From Butyricimonas paravirosa (GTDB lineage: Bacteria > Bacteroidota > Bacteroidia > Bacteroidales > Marinifilaceae), in assembly GCF_032878955.1 (NCBI RefSeq), contig NZ_CP043839.1:4154001-4218000 (forward strand): a stretch of 64,000 nt of DNA. Direction: 5' to 3'. The translations under genes and the position numbers were made by a program. Shown one piece after another: positions 52,920 to 62,904 of the stretch. Below the pieces are notes generated by a model. The model was not told where the DNA came from. It ran no database searches and saw only the letters and a program-made list of their open reading frames with translations. Positions within the stretch are counted from its first letter, which is position 1. Each line of letters starts with the position of its first letter.

Positions 52920-54047
52920 ATGAACGATTTTCTGGAAAATAATTGGGAGCGTTTGACTTCTCTGTGGCGAAGGCCGGAGGAAGGAGAGCTATCTCAGGAG
53001 GAAAAAAAGATATTGCAACAACAATTCGAAATCCGGCAGGCCATGCACGGATTGGGCTCCCATCGTTATGACGTGGATAACGCTTGGCGGAAAATACAAC
53101 CGAAAAGGGGTAGAAAATGGGTATTGTCGGTTTGTAAATATGCGGCCATGTTTGTATTGGGTGTTTCTTTGGTTTATGTCGCTACCCGTCCGGAGCCGGA
53201 GGAAAAAATTGTACGTGCTGAAGTGATAAAACCCGGTAGGTTACAGGCGGAATTGCGTTTGGGAACGGGAGTACGGTTAGCGTTAAACGAGCATCAAGGA
53301 GTTTATTCCTCGGAAAATGCGGGCGTGGAGATTGTGAATGACACGGTGACGGGGAAAGTTTCCTATCATGTAAATGAGACAGGAATGGAAGATTCTTTGG
53401 TTTTTAATACCTTGATTGTTCCGAAAGGTGGGGAGTATTCTTTAGAATTACCAGATGGAACGGTGGTTTGGGTTAATTCTGAATCTGCTTTACGTTTTCC
53501 GGAGAAATTTACTTCCAACCGACGAGAGGTATTTTTGGAAGGAGAGGCTTATTTCGAGGTGAAAAAAGATGCGAACAGACCTTTCTATGTACACACGGAG
53601 GCAGGAAAAGTTCGGGTATTAGGGACAGCTTTCAACGTGTGTGCGTATTCGAATGATCGTTTTTGGCAGACTACTTTGGTTGAAGGTTCCGTGATGATTA
53701 ATCAAGAGGAAAAAGAAGTTTTACTGAAACCGAACGAGCAATACCAGATTGATGTAAGAACCGGAAAAGCTGGACTGAGAGAAGTTTTGCCGGAATTGTA
53801 CACGTCTTGGCGAGATGGAAAATTCTATTTTAAAGCATACACGTTTGAAGAATTGGTCGAGAAATTAGAGCGGTGGTATGATTTTAAAATGTTTTACATG
53901 AACGAGGAGATTAAAACTCGACGTTTTTCGGGAGTGGTCAACAAGTACCAACCTTTAGAAGAAATGTTTAAATTCCTTCAGATGACTTCAGATGTACAAT
54001 TTAACGTGAAAGGAAATGTGGTAACGGCAAGTTTGAAAAATAGATAA
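52920..54047 (+). CDS. FecR-type anti-sigma factor
   Basis: The 375-residue inner-membrane protein has a cytoplasmic N-terminal sigma-binding part, one membrane helix (CKYAAMFVLGVSLVYVA, about 77-95), the periplasmic FecR domain (LPDGTVVWVNSESALRFPEKF, in segments; VLGTAFNVCAY; VEGSVMI) and a C-terminal DUF4974 domain (YTFEELVEKLERWYDF). It would hold the ECF sigma factor inactive until the STN domain of the SusC-like transporter signals substrate. The gap of 128 bases to the sigma gene is larger than usual. Confidence 0.94.
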   Translation: MNDFLENNWERLTSLWRRPEEGELSQEEKKILQQQFEIRQAMHGLGSHRYDVDNAWRKIQPKRGRKWVLSVCKYAAMFVLGVSLVYVATRPEPEEKIVRAEVIKPGRLQAELRLGTGVRLALNEHQGVYSSENAGVEIVNDTVTGKVSYHVNETGMEDSLVFNTLIVPKGGEYSLELPDGTVVWVNSESALRFPEKFTSNRREVFLEGEAYFEVKKDANRPFYVHTEAGKVRVLGTAFNVCAYSNDRFWQTTLVEGSVMINQEEKEVLLKPNEQYQIDVRTGKAGLREVLPELYTSWRDGKFYFKAYTFEELVEKLERWYDFKMFYMNEEIKTRRFSGVVNKYQPLEEMFKFLQMTSDVQFNVKGNVVTASLKNR

Positions 54048-54139
54048 ACATATACGAGATCAAAAGAACGAGAGATTGCGGCTCCCGTTCTTATCTTAAC
54101 CCGTATGGATTAATAAATATTTAATGTAACTACAAATTT

Positions 54140-57100
54140 ATGGAAAAAAATGAGGATGTAGGTTTATTTTACTGGAAAAGTAGAATAAAAAAAATGTTAT
54201 TGCTTATGAAGCTGATTTGTTTTTGGATTCTAGTCGGGTTGATGCAAGTGCATGCAACCGCTTATGGTCAGGCCGAGAGTGTGGCTTTCGAGAAGAAGAG
54301 TCTGACGATTGATCAAGTGTTTAGTACGATAACCACGCAGTTGAAATATGACATTTTCTACAGCGATGATGAGATTGACGTGGCTAAGGTGGTTCGGCTC
54401 CCAAATTTAACAGTGAATGTGGAAGACGTTTTACGTTTGGTTCTTGGGGAACATTTTACCTATCAATTTGTCGGTAAGACTATCGTGATAGCTCCAAAAA
54501 CTGAAATCCCACAGAATCAAAAGGGACTTCAACTTAGAGGTTTTGTATCAGACACGAAAAAACAACCTATGCCGGGCGTGACGGTTAAGTTAGTTGGAAC
54601 TTCTATCGGGACTGCAACTAACATGGACGGGTGGTTTCAATTGCCGGATATTCCTGCGAATGCGGGAACTTTAGAGTTTTCTTTTGTTGGTTATAAATCG
54701 CAAAAAGTAGATTTTACAGCCAACACGAGAGATACTTTACGGATTGTGATGGAAGAAGATGTTACAGAAGTTGATGAGGTCGTGGTTACCGGTATGTTTA
54801 CGCGCAAAGCGAATAGTTTTACTGGTGCAGCCCAATCGTTTTCTCGGGAGGAAATTCGTCGGGTAGGAAATACGAATGTATTGCAGAGTATCAAGAATCT
54901 TGATCCTTCCTTTCGTATCGCTGAAAGTCTTGCGAACGGTTCGAATCCGAATCAGCAATACGAGATCACGATGCGTGGGCAGTCCGGTTTCCCGGATTTG
55001 AAAGGAGAATATTCATCGAATCCTAATAATCCGTTATTTATTGTTGACGGTTTTGAGCAATCGCTAACTTATGTGATGGATATGGATATGAATCGTGTGG
55101 CTAGCGTGACACTTTTGAAAGATGCCGCGGCCAAGGCCATATACGGATCGAAAGCTGCCAATGGGGTGGTAGTTATTGAAACGTTACAGCCGGAAAAGGG
55201 AAAATTGAGAGTGAGTTACACGGGCACAATGAACGTTCAACTTCCAGATTTGACCAGTTATGATCTTTGTAATGCAGCAGAAAAGTTGGAAGTAGAATTC
55301 AATGCAGGGAAATATACCTATTTCAGGGATAACGGTTCGTCTATATGGGGAAATCCGGTTGAACAATATTCATGGGATCAGGTCTATAACGGACTGATGA
55401 AAGAGGTGATTGCCGGGGTTAATACTGATTGGAAGTCGATACCGTTACGAAATGGTATTGGGCAGAAACATGCTATCTACCTTGAAGGAGGGGATGATTT
55501 TTTCCGGTATGGTCTGGATGTTTCATATAATAATGTGGTTGGTGTGATGAAAGGTTCTAATCGGAACACGTTTTCTGGAGGTGTGACACTTTCATACCGG
55601 TATAATAATATCATGCTAAAGAATAGTTTTTCAGTAACCTATAATAAGGGAGAGAATTCTCCGTATGGTTCATTTAGTGAATATACCTCGATGAATCCTT
55701 ATTATCGTTGTTGGGATGATGATGGTAACGTTATAAAAATACTTGGAGAACGTCTTGGTACATATCAAAATACGAATGTTTATAATCCTGTATGGAACGC
55801 CACGATCAACACGAAGGACTTTTCCGAATACACGCAGTTTGTAAATAATTTCTACGTGGAATGGACGCCTGCACGAGGATTTAAATTTACCGGACGGGTG
55901 AGTTTGAACAAGAGCGATACGGGTAGTGAAATATTTCATCCTGCATCACACACGGATTTTATCGGTTGGGAAGAGGATGAAGAAAAGATTTATCGACGCG
56001 GCAGCTATATCTATGGTGACGGAAAATCTTTTGCGGTGTCTGCAGACGTGCTGGCAAACTATTCCGTGCAGCTAGGTGAAAGACACATGATTTTTGCTAA
56101 CGTGGGATGGAGTTTGAATAATTCTACATCGGAGTCGGTGACCTTTAAAGCAGAAGGATTTTCTAATGATAAACTTGATAATTTAGCTTTTGCACGACAG
56201 TATTATAAAGATGGACGTCCCTCTGCTTCCGAATCTACTACTCGTGATATTGGTTTTGTCGGTGCTGCGAACTACTCTTACGATAATCGGTATCTTTTTG
56301 ATGCGTCGTTTCGTTTGTCCGGTTCATCTCAATTCGGTAGTGATAATCGTTGGGGTACATTCTGGTCGTTAGGCTTAGGATGGAATCTGCATCAAGAAAA
56401 ATTCTTTCATTCATTGACGGATTCAGGTATCCTTTCACAGTTGAAACTTCGTGGTTCTTTGGGATACACGGGTTCACAAAATTTCAATTCGTACCAGTCG
56501 ATTGCAACTTATTCCTACTACACGTCCAGTGCTTACAACGGTAATATCGGAGCTGTCTTGGCTGGGATGCCTAATTCTCGTTTGAAGTGGCAAAGAAAAT
56601 ATGATCGGAATCTCGGGGTTGATTTTGGTGTGTTTAACGGGAGGTTACAGGGGCGTTTTGATTACTATTCGACAGTTACAGACGATTTATTAACCGATGT
56701 AACGATTCCTTCTTCTACCGGATTTACTTCATATAAAGAGAATTTGGGAAAAGTGGAGAATATTGGTTATGAAATCAGTCTTAAATACCGGGTTTGGCAG
56801 GAGCAGTCGAAGGATGCTTTCCTGAATATATTTGTGGCCGCATCACATAATAAAAATACGATCAAACAGATTTCTAACTTTTTGCAGACGTATAACGATA
56901 CCCAAACGTCCTCTGTTTCCAATAAACCGATTACTCGTTATGAGGAAGGTCAGTCTATGTCAGCGATTTGGGCGGTGAAATCAATGGGAATCGATCCTGC
57001 GTGTGGAGATGAACTTTTTATTACATCGGAAGGAACACGCACGTATGAATGGGATTCCGATAATCTTCAGATTTGTGGGGATACAGAACCGACACTTCAA

Positions 57101-57541
57101 GGGAACCTTGGATTTAATTTTGATTACAAGGGAATTAGTTTGAATGTGACTGCCCGTTATCAGTTCGGAGGACAAGTGTATAACCAGACATTGGTTGATA
57201 AGGTAGAAAATGCGAACTTGGAAAACAACGTTGATCGTCGAATTTTTTCCGATCGTTGGGTAAAAAAGGGAGACGTGAGTTTGTATAAAAATATAAAGAA
57301 TGAAGAGACAACTCAAGCAACTTCCCGCTTTGTCGAGGATGATGATCAGTTTGTGATTTCATCTCTTAATCTTTCTTACGAGTTGACGAGAATTGAGGCG
57401 ATTAAACGTATCGGGATGGAACGTCTTAGACTTTCGTTTGATATGACTGATTTCGGACGAATGCAGTCCGTGAAAATAGAACGAGGAACTTCCTATCCGT
57501 TTGCACGTACGTTCTCGTTTTCGCTTCAGGTAATGTTTTAA
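54140..57541 (+). CDS. SusC/RagA TonB-dependent transporter with STN signalling domain
   Basis: The 1133-residue protein begins with an N-terminal extension and signal anchor (LLLMKLICFWILVGLMQVHA). An STN (secretin/TonB short N-terminal) domain at about 45-115 (LTIDQVFSTITTQLKYDIFY) follows, then a carboxypeptidase-like domain (FVSDTKKQPMPGVTVKLVG), the TonB plug and the outer-membrane barrel. The STN domain is what talks to FecR, so transport and gene control are linked here. A second possible start at 54194 lies just before the hydrophobic segment. The SusD-like gene follows after about 16 bases. Confidence 0.96.
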   Translation: MEKNEDVGLFYWKSRIKKMLLLMKLICFWILVGLMQVHATAYGQAESVAFEKKSLTIDQVFSTITTQLKYDIFYSDDEIDVAKVVRLPNLTVNVEDVLRLVLGEHFTYQFVGKTIVIAPKTEIPQNQKGLQLRGFVSDTKKQPMPGVTVKLVGTSIGTATNMDGWFQLPDIPANAGTLEFSFVGYKSQKVDFTANTRDTLRIVMEEDVTEVDEVVVTGMFTRKANSFTGAAQSFSREEIRRVGNTNVLQSIKNLDPSFRIAESLANGSNPNQQYEITMRGQSGFPDLKGEYSSNPNNPLFIVDGFEQSLTYVMDMDMNRVASVTLLKDAAAKAIYGSKAANGVVVIETLQPEKGKLRVSYTGTMNVQLPDLTSYDLCNAAEKLEVEFNAGKYTYFRDNGSSIWGNPVEQYSWDQVYNGLMKEVIAGVNTDWKSIPLRNGIGQKHAIYLEGGDDFFRYGLDVSYNNVVGVMKGSNRNTFSGGVTLSYRYNNIMLKNSFSVTYNKGENSPYGSFSEYTSMNPYYRCWDDDGNVIKILGERLGTYQNTNVYNPVWNATINTKDFSEYTQFVNNFYVEWTPARGFKFTGRVSLNKSDTGSEIFHPASHTDFIGWEEDEEKIYRRGSYIYGDGKSFAVSADVLANYSVQLGERHMIFANVGWSLNNSTSESVTFKAEGFSNDKLDNLAFARQYYKDGRPSASESTTRDIGFVGAANYSYDNRYLFDASFRLSGSSQFGSDNRWGTFWSLGLGWNLHQEKFFHSLTDSGILSQLKLRGSLGYTGSQNFNSYQSIATYSYYTSSAYNGNIGAVLAGMPNSRLKWQRKYDRNLGVDFGVFNGRLQGRFDYYSTVTDDLLTDVTIPSSTGFTSYKENLGKVENIGYEISLKYRVWQEQSKDAFLNIFVAASHNKNTIKQISNFLQTYNDTQTSSVSNKPITRYEEGQSMSAIWAVKSMGIDPACGDELFITSEGTRTYEWDSDNLQICGDTEPTLQGNLGFNFDYKGISLNVTARYQFGGQVYNQTLVDKVENANLENNVDRRIFSDRWVKKGDVSLYKNIKNEETTQATSRFVEDDDQFVISSLNLSYELTRIEAIKRIGMERLRLSFDMTDFGRMQSVKIERGTSYPFARTFSFSLQVMF

Positions 57542-57557
57542 TTAAAACCGCATGACA

Positions 57558-59039
57558 ATGAAAACAATAAAAATTATTCTTTCTTTTATCATCATCTCGC
57601 TTTTCTCTATTTCATGCGATGATTGGCTTGATGTGAAACCTAAAACTCAGGTTGAGTCGTCGGAGTTACTGAAAGATGAAGCCGGTTATAAAGATGCTCT
57701 TTGGGGTGTTTACACGTTGATGGTACAGAAATCAATGTACGGGTTAAACATGACGGTGTCATTGGATGCCATGGCAAAAATTTATTCCCGTGTCGGGACG
57801 TCGGCTACTCAATATCCTCTCAGTACGTATAGTTATACGAGTACGAAGGCCAAATCATTGATTAACGATGTTTGGCAAAAGACTTACACGACAATAGCTA
57901 ACGTGAATAATATCATCGGTAATATTCGAGAGGCAGATCCGGCCATGTTTTCAAGAGACAATTATAACGTTATTTATGGTGAGGCTTTGGGTTTGAGGGC
58001 ATTTCTTCATTTTGATTTACTGAGGCTTTTTGCTCCCGCGTATGCAGATGATCCGGAGGCCCAAGGGATTCCTTACGTGGATCGTTTTGATTATAATATC
58101 ACGGAGGTACAGACTGTTAGCAAGACTATAGATCTTATACTGAAAGATTTGGAAGATGCTGCAGCTCTTTTGAAAGTGGCGGATCCGCTTTGTACCGGAC
58201 GAGCGATCACGACTTCCGATGATAATGGTTATTTGCTTGATCGTACGTTTAGATTTAATTATTATGCCGTGGTGGCGACGATGGCGAGGGTGTATATGTG
58301 GAAGGGGGATAAGGTTAATGCAGCATTAAAAGCAAAAGAGGTTATTTCGGATAGTGATTGTAAGTGGACTTCGATTGATGATATTGCGATAGCCGAGGAA
58401 AAGCGGGATCATACATTTACTCCGGAACATATTTTCAGATTGAGGGTTGAGGAGATGGAAAAGAATATTGAATACGTATTTTCGATTACAATGGCATGGG
58501 CTACCGGGTATTCATTTTCAGTGATGGATCGGGATGCGGCAATAATCTACCCGCATGCGACAGATTGGCGCGGTTGGAATACCCGTTACGGTTGGAGTGA
58601 GGATTTGGGACTGAGTTCTTCCTCTATTTATCGTTTGCCGAATAAGTTTTGGCAATATGAGGATATGCCTGCCGAGTTCAAAAATTTGATGCCGATCATC
58701 CGGTTCCCGGAAATGAAACTGATTGTGTCCGAATGTAATCCTACCACTGAAGGTGCTGAGATTATTAATGAGATACGTTCTCACCGGGGAATTACGGAAG
58801 AATTTTCAGCAACCTCAACTGAAACACAGGTGTTGGATGAGATTTTAAACGAGTATCGACGGGAGTTTTATGGTGAAGGACTCATGTGGTATTATTATAA
58901 AAGGCTGAATAAGAAAAGTATTCCTTATTTAAGTTATGGATATTCATATTCGATGGCCATGGATCAGGCTAAATATGTATGGCCCATGCCGGAAGAAGAG
59001 ATTGAGTTTGGAAATAGAAATAAAGAAAATGAGTTATGA
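57558..59039 (+). CDS. SusD/RagB-type nutrient-binding lipoprotein
   Basis: The 493-residue lipoprotein (signal ILSFIIISLFSISC) has the classical SusD order: DDWLDVKPKTQVESSELLKD near the N-terminus, TPR helices around GEALGLRAFLHFDLLRLFAPAY, and the C-terminal ILNEYRREFYGEGLMWYYYKR block. The latter is typical of the larger RagB/SusD group. It pairs with the transporter encoded upstream. Its stop overlaps the next gene by 4 bases. Confidence 0.95.
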   Translation: MKTIKIILSFIIISLFSISCDDWLDVKPKTQVESSELLKDEAGYKDALWGVYTLMVQKSMYGLNMTVSLDAMAKIYSRVGTSATQYPLSTYSYTSTKAKSLINDVWQKTYTTIANVNNIIGNIREADPAMFSRDNYNVIYGEALGLRAFLHFDLLRLFAPAYADDPEAQGIPYVDRFDYNITEVQTVSKTIDLILKDLEDAAALLKVADPLCTGRAITTSDDNGYLLDRTFRFNYYAVVATMARVYMWKGDKVNAALKAKEVISDSDCKWTSIDDIAIAEEKRDHTFTPEHIFRLRVEEMEKNIEYVFSITMAWATGYSFSVMDRDAAIIYPHATDWRGWNTRYGWSEDLGLSSSSIYRLPNKFWQYEDMPAEFKNLMPIIRFPEMKLIVSECNPTTEGAEIINEIRSHRGITEEFSATSTETQVLDEILNEYRREFYGEGLMWYYYKRLNKKSIPYLSYGYSYSMAMDQAKYVWPMPEEEIEFGNRNKENEL

Positions 59040-59791
59040 AAATATTTAAATATGTAATTCTTGGTGCGATATTGATGGCTCTGTTCGCTTGCGAGAATGA
59101 GAAAAATACTTTCAGCGATAATCCGTCAATTTACATCGGAGGTGATAAAGAACAGAATGCAACGGCAGACTCCGTTATCTTCTCGTTCAAAAAATATGAT
59201 GATGCGGTACAATCTTATGATTTGAATCTGATGGTTTATGTAACCGGGGTGGTTTCTGATAGAGCGCGTACTTTTGCTTTAGAAGTGTTGGAGGACGGAA
59301 CGAATGTTTCTTCCAACGATTACACGTTGGGAGATATGGAGATTCCGGCCGGAGCTTATTATGCGACGTTACCCGTTACGGTGAAACGTAAGGTGGAGGG
59401 AATAGATCTTGCAGAACAGGTCGCTTCGTTGACCGTTCGGGTAAAGGCAAATGAAAACTTTGAGGAAGGACCGGAGGAATATGCTGTTTATAAATTTGTT
59501 TGGTGTGATTATTTGATTCAGCCGGCTTGGTGGCAGGTCGGTTTTACGAATGTTGCGGGGCCTTTCACTCAAGCTCGTTATAAATTTATTCTGGATTATT
59601 ACGGTGATGTGGATTTGTTCGAGCTGGGAATGATCGATCCGAATACAGGTTATTCGGATGATGGTAACAAATTATATGCTTTCATCGCTGAATTGATCGA
59701 TTTATTGAACGAGTACAATGCGACTCATGACGAGCCTTATATGAATGATAATGGGGACCCGTTGGAAATCGGTTCCGGATTAGCGAATTAA
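59036..59791 (+). CDS. DUF4843 lipoprotein
   Basis: The 251-residue protein has a lipoprotein signal (VILGAILMALFAC) and matches DUF4843. Members lie directly after SusD-like genes in Bacteroidetes loci of the same type as this one. Typical features are the SIYIGG start, the Ig-like beta region with LNLMVYVTG, and the YKFVWCDYLIQPAWW segment. It is probably a surface accessory that binds the same ligand. It overlaps susD by 4 bases and precedes the PKD-like gene. Confidence 0.85.
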   Translation: MKIFKYVILGAILMALFACENEKNTFSDNPSIYIGGDKEQNATADSVIFSFKKYDDAVQSYDLNLMVYVTGVVSDRARTFALEVLEDGTNVSSNDYTLGDMEIPAGAYYATLPVTVKRKVEGIDLAEQVASLTVRVKANENFEEGPEEYAVYKFVWCDYLIQPAWWQVGFTNVAGPFTQARYKFILDYYGDVDLFELGMIDPNTGYSDDGNKLYAFIAELIDLLNEYNATHDEPYMNDNGDPLEIGSGLAN

Positions 59792-59811
59792 TCATGAGAG
59801 GAGAAGTTATT

Positions 59812-61371
59812 ATGAAAAAATATACATCGATAAAAGTTATCTTTCTGTTGTTCGTCATGGGACTAACGGCATGTTTGGATGACGAGGGGAATTATAATTA
59901 TGCCGACCTCGGAAATTTTTACGTGGATACGGTGGGGATACAACATACGTATACGATCAAGCAATTTAGTTCTTTCGCGTTGACGCCCAAGTTTATTTAT
60001 GATGGGGATAAAAGTGTACTCAAATATAAATGGGAACTCTACAAATCGGATGAGCCATATATAGGGCCTTCGTCATACGGAACCGGTTATTCACATGATT
60101 ATACACGTGATGACTATCCGGATTACACGATTTCGACCGAGAGAGAATTGGACGTGAAGATCGAGGCAATACCGGGTGCGTATTATTTGGTATTTACAGC
60201 TACTGATACGACGAGTGGATTGAAAACCACAATGGATTGGCGATTGACGGTAGAGGGTGTGATTGGTTCCGGGTTAGCTGTATTATATAAAAATGCAGGG
60301 GGAAGTGATATTGATATTGTGTACTCTCCGCTATTTAATGGTTCGTTAACAGAGACCTCTTATAATCGTAATGCTTATTCTACGGTAAATCCCACCCGTC
60401 CGCTTACCGGAGAACCAAAAGAATTGGTGAGTGCAATATATGCTTCTTATGATCTTTATTATTTATATATGACATCCGGGGAGGACGTGGTTCGTCTTTC
60501 GTCAATAGATATGAGTATTGCAGATGAGTTTGATGGACTTTTTGCCGGGAAGATTCCTGCTGTTAAAGATCTGAACGGAATTTTTGTTCGTAATTATAAT
60601 ACTTTCTTTATCAATAACGGTGTGGCTTATAAAGCGAATTCGGGAGGTTTACAGTTAACGCCGATGGCCATGAAAAATGATGATTATTATGCGGTGGCCG
60701 GAAATACAACTTGGCAAGTGAATTCGTTGTTTTACGATGGTCTGCATCGTCGGTTTATTTTCTCCAAAATGTGGAGTGCTGAAATTGATCCGGTTATTAA
60801 TTCGGCTGCACATTTTGATTTTGGCAACGTGGGAAAGGATTTGATTCATTGGTCAAATGGTTATTGGCAAAGTGACAATCAAATAAATTATTGTTTCTTC
60901 AAAAATCCCGTTGACGACGGCAAACGTTATATGTATGTATTTGTTGCGGATAAATCGACAGCCAGTGCCTATACTTCTAAGTGTGCGATGGATATAAGTG
61001 CTTGTCCGGACATCGCTTTGGCCCATAGTTTTGCGACGGGGGAACGTGGTCCGGTTGTTTTTTATGCTACTGACGCTAACGTATATCGAATGAATTACAA
61101 TGTGGATGACGCAACTTCAAGTGCAACTGCGGTTTGGACTCCTGCTGCCGGGGAAGTGATTACACGCATCGAACTTTTCAAGAATGCAGGTTTGAATCTG
61201 GAAAATAGTACAAAGGATAAGTATTTGCTTGTAGCAACTTATAGCTCGACGGGTAAAGGTAAGATTTATGTGATCGAGTCGGATATTTCCAGTGGAGTAC
61301 TCGGTGCGGAGCCGGTTGCCGTGTATGAATTTGACGGTCGTATTGCCGATTTCGATTTTATCGCTCAATAA
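59812..61371 (+). CDS. PKD-like family lipoprotein
   Basis: The 519-residue protein (ATG at 59812, with an AGGAG ribosome site a few bases upstream inside the preceding gap) has a lipoprotein signal (FLLFVMGLTAC). N-terminal Ig/PKD-like beta domains (LKYKWELYKSDEPY) are followed by a C-terminal beta-rich region that may form a propeller. This family is a regular neighbour of SusCD and DUF4843 in such loci and is thought to bind ligand at the cell surface; its exact role is unknown. Confidence 0.82.
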   Translation: MKKYTSIKVIFLLFVMGLTACLDDEGNYNYADLGNFYVDTVGIQHTYTIKQFSSFALTPKFIYDGDKSVLKYKWELYKSDEPYIGPSSYGTGYSHDYTRDDYPDYTISTERELDVKIEAIPGAYYLVFTATDTTSGLKTTMDWRLTVEGVIGSGLAVLYKNAGGSDIDIVYSPLFNGSLTETSYNRNAYSTVNPTRPLTGEPKELVSAIYASYDLYYLYMTSGEDVVRLSSIDMSIADEFDGLFAGKIPAVKDLNGIFVRNYNTFFINNGVAYKANSGGLQLTPMAMKNDDYYAVAGNTTWQVNSLFYDGLHRRFIFSKMWSAEIDPVINSAAHFDFGNVGKDLIHWSNGYWQSDNQINYCFFKNPVDDGKRYMYVFVADKSTASAYTSKCAMDISACPDIALAHSFATGERGPVVFYATDANVYRMNYNVDDATSSATAVWTPAAGEVITRIELFKNAGLNLENSTKDKYLLVATYSSTGKGKIYVIESDISSGVLGAEPVAVYEFDGRIADFDFIAQ

Positions 61372-61380
61372 TCAGCTAGT

Positions 61381-61412
61381 GAAGGTTGCCTAAGAATTTC
61401 TTAGGCGCCTTC
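61381..61412 (+). terminator. Stem-loop between PKD-like and TlpA genes
   Basis: GAAGGTTGCCTAAGAA and TTCTTAGGCGCCTTC pair with a small mismatch. There is no clear T-run, so it may be a weak terminator or an attenuator that lowers expression of the TlpA genes. Confidence 0.5.
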
Positions 61413-61437
61413 ATTCATAAATTTAATTCGTATTGTT

Positions 61438-62877
61438 ATGAAAAGTATTGTGTTGACGATATTATATATCGTTTTGGCATTGTGTGCTATGGCTCAGCGG
61501 CCGATGAATGAAAATCAGAAAAAAGCGTTAGAGGCTCAAAAAGCCGGAGGCGAGACGTTGGCTCGTTTTAAATCGGAACTTCTCTATAAGCTTAAAGGAA
61601 AAGAGGAAAGTGTCTATTCGGACGTGGCACAGTGTTTCTATTATTTGGGAATGGAGGCTACATTTGATTCAATACAAAATGTGATTGTAAAAAAATTCCC
61701 TCATGGGGTTTTAGCCAGAAATCGCTATTTAAACACCTATATCTACTCGGAAATGAATCCGGAGAAACAAGAGGTATTATTCAAAAAATGGATGAAACGT
61801 TTTCCTCCGGAAAAATTGGGAGAAAGTATCGTGTATGATTATGCCCGGAGTAGCGTGGCGGGAACATATGCGAGAAATGGTAATTGGCAAAAGGCAAAGG
61901 AGTATATTGATAGGATCGTTACGAAGGGATGGTTGGGAGAACCGTGTTCTGTGGTTGCGGGTGCTTTAAGTAAATGCGGGGATATGGAACATGCTCTTAT
62001 GTTTTACAAGCTTGCCGTGGATAACTGCGAACAATTGCAAAAAGAGGGTGATAAGGCAAGTTTAGCCATCGCGATGAGAGGTTATCCCTCGTATTTGTCT
62101 AATTATGCAACAGCTTGTTACGAGGCGGGTTTACATTCAGAGGCGTTAGCGACTATGGAAAAAATGCCTCCCCATAGACGTGATAAATCTTACGCTTTGT
62201 TAATGGCAGAAGCCGGACGACCGTTGGAATCATTTTTGTGTTTGGCGGATATGATCAAAGCGGGGCAGGCAGACGAAGAAGTGAATCATAAAATAGAGGA
62301 ACTTTATATACAACTAAACGGTAGTGGGAAAGGATGTGATACTTATATCGGAGGATTGCGGAAAGCTCGTGCTGATCAACGAAACGAGGAAATTATTAAG
62401 AGTATGATTTCCCGGTCTGCTCCGGATTTCACATTGCCTGATGCGGAGGGAAAGGTTGTAAAACTTGCAGACTTGCGTGGAAAAGTTGTCGTGTTGGATT
62501 TTTGGGCTACTTGGTGCGGCCCGTGTAAGCGTTCGTTCCCGGCGATGCAAAAGACCGTAGAGAAATATCGTGATGATCCGAATGTGGTATTTTTGTTCAT
62601 CCACACGTGGGAAAAAGAGAACAATGCGACTGAAGAGGCCGTGAAATATTTGAAAGATAACGATTACTCGTTTCGTTTGTTGATGGATTTAAAAGACCCG
62701 AAAACAAAAGCAAATGAAGTCGTGAAGAGTTATGGCGTAACCGGGATTCCTTCAAAATTTGTGATCGATCCACAAGGACAAATCCGGTTTCACGTGACTG
62801 GGGCTGCAGGGAGTGATGATGAGATCGTGGCCGAATTATCTCAAATGATAGAGATGGCACGTGAAAAAAAGAATTAA
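61438..62877 (+). CDS. TlpA-family thioredoxin with long N-terminal TPR-like domain
   Basis: The 479-residue protein has a signal peptide (MKSIVLTILYIVLALCAMAQ), a helical TPR-like region of about 290 residues, and a C-terminal AhpC/TSA-type TlpA thioredoxin domain. The active site is WCGPC at about 358-362, with a later cis-Pro (TGIPSKFVI). Such proteins reduce disulfides in the periplasm. Their regular place behind ECF/FecR/SusCD genes in Odoribacteraceae-like genomes suggests they act on the imported substrate or protect the system. The next gene is a second TlpA-type protein. Confidence 0.92.
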   Translation: MKSIVLTILYIVLALCAMAQRPMNENQKKALEAQKAGGETLARFKSELLYKLKGKEESVYSDVAQCFYYLGMEATFDSIQNVIVKKFPHGVLARNRYLNTYIYSEMNPEKQEVLFKKWMKRFPPEKLGESIVYDYARSSVAGTYARNGNWQKAKEYIDRIVTKGWLGEPCSVVAGALSKCGDMEHALMFYKLAVDNCEQLQKEGDKASLAIAMRGYPSYLSNYATACYEAGLHSEALATMEKMPPHRRDKSYALLMAEAGRPLESFLCLADMIKAGQADEEVNHKIEELYIQLNGSGKGCDTYIGGLRKARADQRNEEIIKSMISRSAPDFTLPDAEGKVVKLADLRGKVVVLDFWATWCGPCKRSFPAMQKTVEKYRDDPNVVFLFIHTWEKENNATEEAVKYLKDNDYSFRLLMDLKDPKTKANEVVKSYGVTGIPSKFVIDPQGQIRFHVTGAAGSDDEIVAELSQMIEMAREKKN

Positions 62878-62904
62878 AAGAAATAGTGCTTTAAAATATT
62901 AGGT